From Opitutia bacterium (GTDB taxonomy: Bacteria; Verrucomicrobiota; Verrucomicrobiia; Opitutales; T3Sed10-336), in contig PXBO01000070.1 in assembly GCA_003566885.1 (NCBI GenBank), positions 1-53,646 on the forward strand: a DNA stretch of 53,646 nucleotides, given 5' to 3'. A program made the translations under genes and the position numbers. Under the pieces are notes generated by a model. That model saw only the letters and a program-made list of their open reading frames with translations, was not told the DNA's origin and did not search any database. Below, one piece after another: positions 26,628 to 37,284 of the stretch; positions within the stretch are counted from its first letter, which is position 1, and every line of letters begins with the position of its first letter.

Positions 26628-27782
26628 TCAGCCGGTGTAGACTCGGGATACCCGCTGGGTAATGGAGCACAGGGCCTCCCAGGGAATGGTGCCGCACCAT
26701 TCGCTGTACTCGCGCAATGAGATCTCCGCCCCGTGGCTGCGGCCAAACAACGTGGCCGGTTCGCCGGGAGCCAGGTCGGGAATGCGGGTGGCGTCGACCA
26801 TGATCTCATCCATGGTGACACGCCCCAAAATGGGACAACGCACGCCTCGAATCAAAATCGCGCCGCGGTTGCTGCAGGCGAGATGCACTCCGTCACCGTA
26901 CCCCGCCGCCACCACTGCCACCCGGGTCCGGCGTTCCAACCGGCAGGTGCGGCCGTAACTGATATCCGTTCCGGCCGGCAGGGTTTTCACCAGACTGACC
27001 CGCGAGTGCAGGCTGCAGACGGGGGCCAGAGGAAGGTTCCGCAAACGGCCGGCGGCCTCCGCGGCCGGCAAAACTCCGTACTGTGCGATCCCGATACGAA
27101 CGGCGTTGAATCCGTGGGCTTCCTCGAAACTGTCGAAACCGGCGCTGTTGTCGGCGTGGACCAATAATTCCTCTCGCGGCAAATCCGGCATCCGATCCAA
27201 AGCGGCCCGGAATCGCTTCCGCTGAAGCGCAGTAAAATCCGGGTCGCAGTCGGCGCTGGCCAGATGGGTGTAGATTCCCGCCAACGAAAGGCCGTCCGCC
27301 GCGATCAACTTCTGATAAAGCGGAAGCGCCTCCTCGTGCCAGATGCCCAGGCGACCCATGCCGGTATCCACTTTCAAATGCACCGGATGCTTCTTTTTCT
27401 CCCGCGCAGCCACCCGGGAGATACGATCGACTTCGCCGGGAGACGACACCGTGGGGGTCACGCCAAGCTCCAGCAAATACGCTTCATCGCCGGGAAACAC
27501 CGGACTCAGCATCAGCACCGGAGACAGGCGGTCGTAGCGACGCACGACCGCCGCCTCCTCCAGACTGGCCACCGCGTAAAGGTCGACCAGCGATCCGCGC
27601 GCCAGGCGTTCGACGACCCGGCTCAATCCGTGCCCGTAGGCATCGGCCTTCACCACTGATATGTACCGGCATCCGGGGGGCAGGGCCGCGCGCAGCGCCC
27701 GGACATTGCTCTCGAAGGCACTGAGATCTATGTCCGCCCGGCACCGGGGCGGACAAGCGGTCGAGTCCTCCGCGCCGCTCAC
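26628..27782 (-). CDS. alr: Alanine racemase
   Basis: This PLP enzyme makes D-alanine for peptidoglycan. The catalytic lysine lies in VVKADAYGHG near the N terminus and the catalytic tyrosine in AAGYGDGVH. RVTMDEIMVD and the closing CSITQRVSRVY are typical. At 384 residues the length is normal. Two in-frame GTG codons are candidates; the one at 27782 has GGGAGG with a 7-base spacing and is preferred over 27788, where the spacing would be one base. It is divergent from hemF over ~140 bases and convergent with hisI. Confidence 0.94.
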   Translation of the reverse strand: MSGAEDSTACPPRCRADIDLSAFESNVRALRAALPPGCRYISVVKADAYGHGLSRVVERLARGSLVDLYAVASLEEAAVVRRYDRLSPVLMLSPVFPGDEAYLLELGVTPTVSSPGEVDRISRVAAREKKKHPVHLKVDTGMGRLGIWHEEALPLYQKLIAADGLSLAGIYTHLASADCDPDFTALQRKRFRAALDRMPDLPREELLVHADNSAGFDSFEEAHGFNAVRIGIAQYGVLPAAEAAGRLRNLPLAPVCSLHSRVSLVKTLPAGTDISYGRTCRLERRTRVAVVAAGYGDGVHLACSNRGAILIRGVRCPILGRVTMDEIMVDATRIPDLAPGEPATLFGRSHGAEISLREYSEWCGTIPWEALCSITQRVSRVYTG

Positions 27783-27881
27783 CGGCACACCTCCCTTTCC
27801 AACATTGAAACACTCATGCCTTGTTCAAAGCGACACAGGGTAACGGTCGCGTTCGAGATACGGCAACCTGTTTTACATTGA

Positions 27882-29894
<2,013 letters not shown>

Positions 29895-29896
<2 letters not shown>

Positions 29897-29926
29897 CCGC
29901 GCGTCCCAATCGAAATAAGCGCGGTT
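29895..29926. terminator. Possible bidirectional hairpin between convergent hemE and porin-like gene
   Basis: AACCGCGC (29895-29902) and GCGCGGTT (29919-29926) form a perfect 8-bp stem with a 16-base loop, beginning at the hemE stop. There is no T tract on either side, so if it ends transcription it is not a canonical intrinsic terminator. The convergent arrangement of the two genes makes a terminator role plausible. Confidence 0.4.
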
Positions 29927-29938
29927 ACGCCGGCCCGC

Positions 29939-30547
29939 TCAGAAGGTGCCGCGCACGCCCACCTCGATAATGTGAGCCCGGGTGCCGTCGAAGCGGACAT
30001 CGTCCCAGGTCGGATTGCGGGTGCTGAAAAAACGATAACCGGCCCGGATGGAAGCGTTGCGGGTGATCTCGTACTGGATGCCCCCCATGACCTGGTAGGC
30101 AAAAACCGTCTGCGTGTCGTCCAATTGCGTCTCTCCATCCCAACGCACGCCGTCCGCGGAGATACGCGACGCGCCGAATCCCCCTCCGATGTAGGGACTG
30201 TACAGCTGGGCGAGGGGAAGGTCGTAAAGCGCGTTCACCATGACCCCCAGGTTCTGAATGTTGCCGGTGGCGGACCGGATTCCGGTTTCATCCTCATACC
30301 GGCGGACGTCCGAGGTGCGGTAAACCAGTTCGCCCTCGATGCGAATGGGAACGAAATTGTAACCGACGGCCAGAGTCCCGCCGAGATCGTCGTCCAGCTC
30401 AATGGTGTTCCCGTCGTCGTCCTTATGGTCCCGCGGAAAACCGAAACCGAACGTACCGCCAAGATAAAAATCGCCCTGGGCGGTCGGGACGGCAACGAGG
30501 CCGGCGATGATCAGAGACAAAACGGAAACCAAAGTGCGTTGTTTCAT
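29939..30547 (-). CDS. Small outer-membrane beta-barrel protein
   Basis: The 202-residue product has a signal peptide (LIIAGLVAVPTAQG) and alternating amphipathic strands: FYLGGTFGFGF, GTLAVGYNFVPIRIEGELVYR, PYIGGGFGASRI, YQVMGGIQYEI and IRAGYRFF. It ends in Phe (GVRGTF), the usual BAM recognition residue. This is the layout of OmpA-like / OmpW-like 8-stranded barrels of the outer membrane. GAGGGT precedes the ATG at 30547. No specific ligand or function can be assigned. Confidence 0.82.
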   Translation of the reverse strand: MKQRTLVSVLSLIIAGLVAVPTAQGDFYLGGTFGFGFPRDHKDDDGNTIELDDDLGGTLAVGYNFVPIRIEGELVYRTSDVRRYEDETGIRSATGNIQNLGVMVNALYDLPLAQLYSPYIGGGFGASRISADGVRWDGETQLDDTQTVFAYQVMGGIQYEITRNASIRAGYRFFSTRNPTWDDVRFDGTRAHIIEVGVRGTF

Positions 30548-30636
30548 AGGAATACCCTCAATGGAAAGAGACAATCCCCTATCGTATGGGAGGCGGATCC
30601 GCTGTCGAGTCTTTAGCCCCGATTGAAACAGCGATT

Positions 30637-30738
30637 TCAGCCCCTGAAAACCCGACTCATCAGCAATGCCAGAACGACCAGGATCACCACGATGACCCCC
30701 ACCGGACCGAGAGCCCCCTTTTTCTTTTTTCCGCCCAT
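30637..30738 (-). CDS. Small single-helix membrane protein (33 residues)
   Basis: This short frame encodes MGGKKKKGALGPVG followed by a hydrophobic helix (VIVVILVVLALLM) and a short basic end (SRVFRG). The lysine-rich N terminus followed by one transmembrane helix is a typical small inner-membrane protein pattern. GGAGG lies 16 bases upstream, which is far for a ribosome site; no closer one is visible. It lies 90 bases upstream of the beta-barrel gene on the same strand and could share its transcript. I do not recognise a named family. The coding call rests on composition and layout only. Confidence 0.55.
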   Translation of the reverse strand: MGGKKKKGALGPVGVIVVILVVLALLMSRVFRG

Positions 30739-30831
30739 ATCGACACCATGCCACACCTCCTACCGGTGGCAAGCCCAGGGGGGGCTTGCCGGAGACCGAA
30801 ACCCTCCACTAAGGTTGTGTCTCCGTAATCC

Positions 30832-32073
30832 ATGAACGTTCTGCTCTCCTCCCACGGCTCCACCGGCGATGTCTTCCCTCTGATCGCCCTCGGGGCGGCC
30901 CTCAACGCCGCGGGGCATCGGACGACTTTCGCGACGGGCTCCCTGCACCGCAACGCTGTCGAAGAAGCGGGTTTGCGGTTCGCCCCGCTCCCGCCGGACA
31001 TGAACGGAACGCAAGCCGCCGCCTGGATGGCTTCCCTGCAGCGCAAAAGCACCCCCCTGGGACAACTCCGCGAAATTTACCGCGCCTCCCGCCCCCACCT
31101 GGCGGAAACGGCGGAACGGTTGCGAGTCCTGTTGGACCGGAACGATCTCCTCGTCTTTTCCTACCTGTTTCCGTTCCATGGCGAACTGGCGCGGGAGCGG
31201 GGTATTTCGACCGCCGCCTTTGCCTTCGCTCACAACAGCATTCCCTCCCCCGACTATCCGCCGGACGGCTTTCCAATCCCATCCCGCCTTCCCCCCAAAT
31301 GGCGGCGCGCCGTATGCCGCGCCCTTTGGAAGATCGCCGAACGCACCGTCGACAAGACGGTCAACCGCATCCTGGAAACCGCCGAACCGCCCATTTCCCA
31401 GGTCCGCAACTTTTTCTCCCATCCCGCCGACCTGATCCTGGTCGCGGTTTCTCCCGCCCTGATGCGTCCCGACACGGCCCTCCCCGAGCGCTTCCGGTTC
31501 ACCGGCTACTGCCGGTGGCAGCGCCCCGCCGACCAGGCGATGGAGGCGGAACTGGGCGCTTTCACCGGCGGACAACCGGTCCCCGTGCTCACCTTCGGCA
31601 GCATGGCCGCCCCCGATCCGGGCAAAGTGATGCAAACCCTCGCCCGCTACTGGCCGCGGGACAAGAAACTGCTGGTCCAACGCGGATGGGCCGGATTTCC
31701 GCCGGTCGACGACGCGCCTCACATCCGGGTAATAGGAGACTTGCCCCACGACCAGCTTTTCCGGCACGCGTCGGTGGTGATCCACCACGGCGGCGCCGGC
31801 GTTACCGCTTCCGCCCTGCACGCCGGCATACCGCAATTGATTGTGCCGCACATCGCCGATCAGAATTTCTTCGGACGCGAAATGGAGCGCCTCGGGGTCG
31901 GCCGCCGATTGACCCGGAAACGCTGGCAGAGGCTTCTCGCCCGGGCGGTCGCCGGCACTCTCGCCGATTCCCGCCTGGCGGATCGAGCGCAAAGCCTGCG
32001 ACGGGTCCTTCTAACGGAGAACGGGCCGTCCGAGGCGGTTCGTGAACTGGAAGCTTACGTCCGCAAATCATAA
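30832..32073 (+). CDS. GT1-family glycosyltransferase (UGT/MGT-like)
   Basis: The 413-residue cytoplasmic or peripheral enzyme has two Rossmann halves. The N terminus VLLSSHGSTGDVFPLIALG and the donor-binding C-terminal motif IHHGGAGVTASALHAGIPQLIVP (residues ~313-335) are those of GT1 enzymes that glycosylate lipids or small molecules, such as sterol or macrolide glycosyltransferases. LTFGSMA begins the second half. The acceptor cannot be predicted. It may be co-transcribed with the downstream CapD/PglF-like gene, 82 bases away, which suggests a cell-envelope glycan role. Confidence 0.85.
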   Translation: MNVLLSSHGSTGDVFPLIALGAALNAAGHRTTFATGSLHRNAVEEAGLRFAPLPPDMNGTQAAAWMASLQRKSTPLGQLREIYRASRPHLAETAERLRVLLDRNDLLVFSYLFPFHGELARERGISTAAFAFAHNSIPSPDYPPDGFPIPSRLPPKWRRAVCRALWKIAERTVDKTVNRILETAEPPISQVRNFFSHPADLILVAVSPALMRPDTALPERFRFTGYCRWQRPADQAMEAELGAFTGGQPVPVLTFGSMAAPDPGKVMQTLARYWPRDKKLLVQRGWAGFPPVDDAPHIRVIGDLPHDQLFRHASVVIHHGGAGVTASALHAGIPQLIVPHIADQNFFGREMERLGVGRRLTRKRWQRLLARAVAGTLADSRLADRAQSLRRVLLTENGPSEAVRELEAYVRKS

Positions 32074-32155
32074 CCCGTATTCCTCAGCGGTGCCGGTTTC
32101 CCCAGAAAGGGCTTTACCCGGTTCCGGCAAGCGGGCAACGTGCAGGTTTAAAACC

Positions 32156-34069
32156 ATGGGTTGGCCGATCAGTTTGTCCTCGCTTGACTGGAATTTTAAA
32201 AGGCGTTTTTCAGGCGCCGCGGGTCTCCGTTTCGCCTTTCTTGTTGCGTCGTATTCCTTCATCTGCATCGCCAGCCTCTGGTTCGCTTACCAGCTTCGTT
32301 TCGACTTCGCGGTGCCCCCCGCGACTAGGGAGGACATGTTGTTGGTGTTCATCTGGGTCATTCCCTTAAAGCTCCTCCTGATCGAATTGTTTCGCCAGTT
32401 CGATCCGGTGCTGAGTTTCTACAGCACCCCCGACCTGTTTAAGATCTTCTTCGCCCTCGCATCCGCTTCCGCGGCCATGCTGATCGTCTATTTCCTGCTG
32501 GGGATCGATTTCGCTCCGCCCAGGGGGGTGATTCTCGCCGATCTTTTCCTCAGTTTCGGCGGAATTTCGACCATGCGGTTGGTCATTCGCATTTACGGCC
32601 AGCAATCCCAGATCCGTCAAGACGAGGACGAAAGCCATGTCCGCCGTGTGGGAATCATCGGATCCGAGGACGCGGCGGCCAACCTGGTAAAGGAGCTTTT
32701 TTACCGTCCTTCCCTGAAACGGAAGCCGGTGGCGTTCTTCGATTCGGATCCGCGTCGCCACGGACTGCGCATCCACGACCTGCCCATTCTGGGATCGCCG
32801 GAGTTGTTGCTGGATGAAGGGGTTCGCACCCGAATCGACGAAGTGGTCATCGCCATGCCCGGGGCGCCGGCGAAAAAGGTCCGCGAGGTAATCGCCATCC
32901 TGCAGCAGGCTAAACTGAAATTCACGACCATTCCCTCCGTGCATCAACTTGCCACCGGGGAGGTTCGGGTCAGTCAATTGCGCGCAGTGGGGGTTGAGGA
33001 CCTTCTGGAAAGCGAACCGGTGGAAACCTCGGGGGCGGCGATTAAAGCATGCATCCAGGATACGGTCGTGCTGGTGACCGGCGCCGGGGGAAGCATCGGC
33101 TCCGAGCTCTGCCGCCGCATTCTGGTCGAACGCCCGGGCAAACTGCTTCTGGTGGAGCAATGCGAGGTGCAGCTTTTCCAGATTGAACAGGAACTGATTC
33201 AGTTGGGTCACGGCGCCAAAATCCTTCCCCTGGTGGGAAACATTCTCGACCCGGCGAGAATGGAGGCCATCTTTCGACAGCACCAGCCGACCGTGGTATT
33301 CCACGCCGCCGCGCACAAGCAGGCGGCCATGATGGAACAGCAGCCGGGTGAAGAGCTAAAGAACAACGTTTTCGGCACCCTGCATCTTGCCCGTTTAGCC
33401 CAGGCTCACCGGGTGAGTCGCTTTATTTTCACCTCTTCCGACAGCGCGCTGAAACCCTCCGATGTGATGGGGGCGGGCAAAAGGCTGGCGGAACTTTGCC
33501 TGCAGGCCCTGCAGCGCTGCCAACCGGACGGCACCCGGTTTATTTCCGTACGTTTCGGCAACGCCCTCGGCTCCACCGGAAGTTATATCGACACCTTTTC
33601 CCGGCAAATTGCCAACGGGGGACCCGTGCGTATTTCCCATCCGGACGCGGTGCGTCAACTGGTCTCCATTCCGGAAACCTGCTCCCTTCTTCTGGAATGC
33701 GCCGCGCGGGGCGATCCCGGAGACGTCCTTTATTTGGACAATGGACAGGCCATGCCGATCCGTGATCTGGCTCGTCAAATGATCGAACTCAGCGGCCTGC
33801 AACCGGATATCGATCTGCAGATCGAGTTCACCGGCCTCCGCCCGGGCAGCAACGTGACCGAGGTATTCCGGCCGAACGACTCCCAGGCCGGAAATACACA
33901 CCACAAAAAAATTCTCCGCCTGCGCTTCTCGGATAAGGAGATCCCGGACATCGACAGGGTCGAACGCTTTTTCTCGGAGCTGCGCAAAATCCTTTACCAG
34001 GGCGACCCCAGCCAGATCAAACTGCGCATCCAGCGATTCATACCGGAATATACTCCGTATATCGATTAG
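32156..34069 (+). CDS. CapD/PglF-like nucleotide-sugar dehydratase with membrane domain
   Basis: The 637-residue protein has four N-terminal transmembrane helices (residues ~20-130), a CoA-binding-like Rossmann domain (RVGIIGSEDAAANLV) and a C-terminal SDR domain with the NAD motif VTGAGGSIGSELC. Family members convert UDP-GlcNAc to the 4-keto-6-deoxy sugar for surface polysaccharides. In the active-site block the usual S-T-D-K-A reads S-S-D-S-A (residues 427-431), so the conserved lysine is a serine, while the later MGAGK keeps its lysine (442). Activity may differ from the family norm. The ATG at 32156 is chosen because the frame upstream lies inside the preceding gene. Confidence 0.82.
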   Translation: MGWPISLSSLDWNFKRRFSGAAGLRFAFLVASYSFICIASLWFAYQLRFDFAVPPATREDMLLVFIWVIPLKLLLIELFRQFDPVLSFYSTPDLFKIFFALASASAAMLIVYFLLGIDFAPPRGVILADLFLSFGGISTMRLVIRIYGQQSQIRQDEDESHVRRVGIIGSEDAAANLVKELFYRPSLKRKPVAFFDSDPRRHGLRIHDLPILGSPELLLDEGVRTRIDEVVIAMPGAPAKKVREVIAILQQAKLKFTTIPSVHQLATGEVRVSQLRAVGVEDLLESEPVETSGAAIKACIQDTVVLVTGAGGSIGSELCRRILVERPGKLLLVEQCEVQLFQIEQELIQLGHGAKILPLVGNILDPARMEAIFRQHQPTVVFHAAAHKQAAMMEQQPGEELKNNVFGTLHLARLAQAHRVSRFIFTSSDSALKPSDVMGAGKRLAELCLQALQRCQPDGTRFISVRFGNALGSTGSYIDTFSRQIANGGPVRISHPDAVRQLVSIPETCSLLLECAARGDPGDVLYLDNGQAMPIRDLARQMIELSGLQPDIDLQIEFTGLRPGSNVTEVFRPNDSQAGNTHHKKILRLRFSDKEIPDIDRVERFFSELRKILYQGDPSQIKLRIQRFIPEYTPYID

Positions 34070-34082
34070 CGATCGAAACCCG

Positions 34083-34871
34083 TTATGACGCGGAAGGTTT
34101 CACCTTCCTTCCCAAAGCCATGACCGCTTCACCTGTCTCAGTGAGCCAGCGATCCCACTCTCGGGCCAGAGGATCCAGGCGGCACAATTCGTTCCAAAAA
34201 CGCGGAGAATGGTTCATGTGCCGAAGGTGGGCCAACTCGTGCAGAATCACGTAATCCTGCCCCTCCGGAGGCACCAGCAACAACCTCCAATTGAGGGATA
34301 CGGTGCCGCCGCTGGAACAGGAGCCCCAGCGGCTGGACTGATCCCGGACCGAGATTCGACGAACCTCGAACCCGTGCCGTTCGGCCATTGTCTCGGTTCG
34401 CCAGACGAGAGCGCGGGCCGCCAACCCCCGCAGGAGTTCGACCGTTTCGGCTTCACCCACATCGGAGGAAACGGCTTCCAATACGACTTTCTCTCCGCCC
34501 CGACTGAAACGCAGCGCCGTCCTTGACGCGTTCCCGCGGACCTCGAGGGGAACCCGGCGTCCTTCGAGGCTGACCGCCGGATCGCGCCGCAGGAAATCCA
34601 GCAGTCCCGGGCGTGGCCGTTGACGGGACAAATGGCGCCGCAACCAGGCCGCCTTGCTCTCCAGAAAATCCACCCCTTGACGCTCGGAGGCGCCCCGGGG
34701 GAGGGTCAGGGTAATGGCGTAATCGCGATCGATGGATATCCGGATCGACCGGGCACGCGCCGAACGGCACACACGGTAGGGCAGCTCGCGGTCGCCGTCG
34801 TACATCCGAAGAAGGAATACCCGGGCCGTGGCATCCGTTCCAGCCAGCTCGGAATCACGATTCAATGCCAT
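34083..34871 (-). CDS. YgjP-like (DUF45, M48-type) metallopeptidase
   Basis: The 262-residue protein has the DUF45 layout: a beta-rich N-terminal half (RSIRISIDRDYAITLTLP), the block SSRWGSCSSGGTVSLNWRL, and the zinc motif HELAHLRHMNHSPRFW. Family members include E. coli YgjP/UpsP, a soluble metal-dependent hydrolase-like protein related to SprT. GGAGA lies 7 bases upstream of the ATG at 34871. Its start overlaps the mazG stop by 17 bases, so the two are probably translated from one message. The substrate is unknown. Confidence 0.85.
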   Translation of the reverse strand: MALNRDSELAGTDATARVFLLRMYDGDRELPYRVCRSARARSIRISIDRDYAITLTLPRGASERQGVDFLESKAAWLRRHLSRQRPRPGLLDFLRRDPAVSLEGRRVPLEVRGNASRTALRFSRGGEKVVLEAVSSDVGEAETVELLRGLAARALVWRTETMAERHGFEVRRISVRDQSSRWGSCSSGGTVSLNWRLLLVPPEGQDYVILHELAHLRHMNHSPRFWNELCRLDPLAREWDRWLTETGEAVMALGRKVKPSAS

Positions 34872-35538
34872 GCTCGGTCTCCGTCTGCACCGCTTCCCCC
34901 ACGCGACGGGAAAAACGCCGCAGGGCCGACTCCGGATCCACCCCCGCGCGGCGACAGGCCGCCGCCATTTCAAATAGCAGGGCCCCGGCCTTCTCCTCGT
35001 CAAGCCCCTCCGCCATGGCCTCGATCGCTTCGGACCGTGCCGGAATCGCATCCGGAACATCCAGACTCCGCTTATCGAGCTCCTTGACCAGGTTCCAGGC
35101 GTAAAGCAGGGCCGGCAAAGCGGGCGGCAGTTTGCTGAAGATCCCATCCTCTTGCACGGCGGCCGAAGATTTTTTCTCCCGGGCCTTGATCTTCTCCCAC
35201 TCCACCAGGACGGCCGCCGAATCGGCCAGGTCCAGGTCGCCGAACACATGGGGATGCCGCCGCAAAAGCTTTTCATTTATCCCCGCCGCCACGGCGTCGA
35301 AATCAAAGTGCCCCGCCTCTTCCGCCATACGGGCATGAAACACCACCTGGAGCAGGACGTCGCCCAACTCTTCCTTCATGTGTTCCACATCTCCCCGGTC
35401 GATGGTGTCGAGCAACTCGGCGCACTCCTCCACCAGGCAGCGGGCCAGTGATCGGTGGTCCTGCTCGCGATCCCAGGGACAACCGTCCGGGCCCCGCAAC
35501 TTCGCCATGGTCGCCTGCAAGGCTTCAATTGAACTCAT
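34855..35538 (-). CDS. mazG: Nucleoside triphosphate pyrophosphohydrolase MazG
   Basis: MazG removes non-canonical or excess NTPs by cleaving off pyrophosphate in the cytoplasm. The 227-residue protein opens with [17 protein letters not shown] and shows the metal-binding VEECAELLD and [14 protein letters not shown] of the all-alpha NTP-PPase fold; a second helical half follows ([13 protein letters not shown]). The ATG at 35538 begins like other MazG proteins, while the longer open frame is not supported. It is divergent from tlyA across 79 bases. Confidence 0.92.
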   Translation of the reverse strand: MSSIEALQATMAKLRGPDGCPWDREQDHRSLARCLVEECAELLDTIDRGDVEHMKEELGDVLLQVVFHARMAEEAGHFDFDAVAAGINEKLLRRHPHVFGDLDLADSAAVLVEWEKIKAREKKSSAAVQEDGIFSKLPPALPALLYAWNLVKELDKRSLDVPDAIPARSEAIEAMAEGLDEEKAGALLFEMAAACRRAGVDPESALRRFSRRVGEAVQTETEHGIES

Positions 35539-35617
35539 GACTCCGATTATCAAAGAGCCGCCTGTCAATGAACAGAGAAAATTGCCAAGCACCCGGTTTT
35601 CCGGCATGCCGTTGTCG

Positions 35618-36385
35618 ATGACGTCCTCTTCAAAGGAGAAGAAACTCCGCCTCGACGAAATTGTTGTTGGGCGCGGTTTTTGCGAAACCCGCTCCCAGGC
35701 GCGGGCCCTGATCATGGCGGGAAAAGTGCGGCGCGGAGACGAAGTCCTGGACAAACCCGGCAAAACCTACCCGGAAAGCATTGCGCTTACCCTGATACAA
35801 CCGCCGCGTTTCGTCGGACGCGGGGGCGAAAAACTGGAAGCTTTCCTCGCCGCCCATCCCCTGCCCGTCGAAGGCGGTGTTTTCCTCGACGTCGGCGCCT
35901 CCACCGGCGGATTCACCGACTGCCTGCTGCAACGCGGAGCCTCCGCGGTCACCTGTGTCGACGTCGGACGCGGCCAGCTTCACGGAAAACTCCGCTCGGA
36001 TCCCCGGGTGACCAACATCGAAAAACTCAACGCCCGCCATCTCACACCCGACCTCCTGCCGCGCCCCGCCTACGACGGGGTGGTCATGGACCTTTCCTTT
36101 ATTTCCCTTCGCCTGGTGCTGCCCCCCTCCTGGAATTGCCTCAAGCCCGGCGGCTGGCTTGCGGCCCTCGTCAAACCCCAGTTCGAAGCCGACCGCCGGG
36201 AAGTCGACCGCGGTGCCGGGGGAATCAAGGACCCGGCGGTCCAAAATCGTGTCCTGGACGAAATTCGCGCCTTCGCCCTGGAAACCCTCCCCGGCGCCAC
36301 CTTGATCGGAACGATCGACTCCCCCCTCCGGGGTGCCGACGGCAACCGGGAGTTCCTCCTGGGATTGATCCGCCGGGAATCCTGA
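35618..36385 (+). CDS. tlyA: TlyA-family rRNA 2'-O-methyltransferase
   Basis: TlyA proteins methylate ribose at C1920 in 23S rRNA and, in some species, C1409 in 16S rRNA. The 255-residue product has an N-terminal S4 RNA-binding domain ([20 protein letters not shown]) and a FtsJ-like Rossmann domain with the SAM motif [16 protein letters not shown] and CVDVGRGQL, then VMDLSFISL and LVKPQFEA. Two in-frame ATGs (35606, 35618) are possible; I use the second, which begins near the S4 domain. Called hemolysin A in older annotations. Confidence 0.93.
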   Translation: MTSSSKEKKLRLDEIVVGRGFCETRSQARALIMAGKVRRGDEVLDKPGKTYPESIALTLIQPPRFVGRGGEKLEAFLAAHPLPVEGGVFLDVGASTGGFTDCLLQRGASAVTCVDVGRGQLHGKLRSDPRVTNIEKLNARHLTPDLLPRPAYDGVVMDLSFISLRLVLPPSWNCLKPGGWLAALVKPQFEADRREVDRGAGGIKDPAVQNRVLDEIRAFALETLPGATLIGTIDSPLRGADGNREFLLGLIRRES

Positions 36386-36411
36386 GTTTCCGCAACGTTG
36401 GGGCCGCGGCC

Positions 36412-36999
36412 CTACTCCTCAGCGTCGATTTCGGCCCGCACCGTCATGACCCCCGCCATACCGGCTGCCGTGTGCCCGGGAAAGGTGCAAATGTAATCGT
36501 ACTCGCCGGGAATCTCCGGAGCGGTAAAGGTCAACCGCTCGCTTTCCCCCGGCCCAAGGATACGGGTAGCCGCCAGGACCTCATCCTCCCGTTCGGGTGG
36601 AATATAGTCGTTGTCCTCATACGGAATCGCGGCATTGGCGAAGGCGTTAAGGTCTGTCCCCAGAGCGAGAAGGACGAAGTTATGTCCCATCGATTCCACC
36701 GGCATTTCGCCGATATTCTCCAACAACACGGCTACCCTCTGCCCCGGTGTCACTTCGAAGGCGTTCAGCCCGAAACGCATGCCGTCGTCAGCGGTGATTT
36801 CAAAAACCGCCACCTCATCATCCTCCTCCATCGCTTCCACTGCATCCTCCAAGGCTTCGCTTTCCCGCTCGGCGGCTTCCGGATCGACCGGGACCGGCGC
36901 ACCGGCGTCGCCGCCGGGTTCGCAACCGGGAGCTCCAATCAGTCCAAAAACCAGAACGGAATACAGAGCGGCTCGAGACAGGTTACTAATCGCTTTCAT
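36412..36999 (-). CDS. Azurin/plastocyanin-like cupredoxin lipoprotein
   Basis: The 195-residue exported protein has an N-terminal hydrophobic stretch ending in GAPGC, a probable lipoprotein site, then a glutamate-rich linker and a blue-copper domain. Copper ligands are visible as MGHNFVLL (His) and CTFPGHTAAGM (Cys, His, Met), the azurin-type type-1 site. The ATG at 36999 has AGGTGTAGGT upstream. It is divergent from the cytochrome oxidase operon, so it may deliver electrons to the caa3 oxidase or act in its copper supply (inference). Confidence 0.85.
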   Translation of the reverse strand: MKAISNLSRAALYSVLVFGLIGAPGCEPGGDAGAPVPVDPEAAERESEALEDAVEAMEEDDEVAVFEITADDGMRFGLNAFEVTPGQRVAVLLENIGEMPVESMGHNFVLLALGTDLNAFANAAIPYEDNDYIPPEREDEVLAATRILGPGESERLTFTAPEIPGEYDYICTFPGHTAAGMAGVMTVRAEIDAEE

Positions 37000-37284
37000 A
37001 CCTACACCTAATTCCGCTTCCCGGCTTTCATCAAGGCCAGCCGGTTTTTTCCGTCGGGGTCGCACCCGTCGTTCCGGCGGCAGACCGCTCGGGAGGCGGG
37101 CGGGAACGTCACCAGTTTCCGAGGACGCCGGGTTCGCTTGATTTAGTTAATCTAATAACGCCGGGAGAGCGGCTTTTCCCGCTCGCGAATCGCCAGCCGT
37201 GATGAATAGGCTTGCGGTTTCCCTTTCTTTTCCGCTTTCGTGCTCGACGCAATCCTTGCGGAAAACCTTTCCTCAACAGTCGTC

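Noticed and set aside
24518-26821. A 767-codon open frame on the minus strand opposite murE and hisI
   Set aside because: It is antisense to two clear enzymes whose codon bias in GC-rich DNA keeps this frame open. Its composition (many Gly, His, Arg, Gln) is typical of shadow frames and it matches no family.
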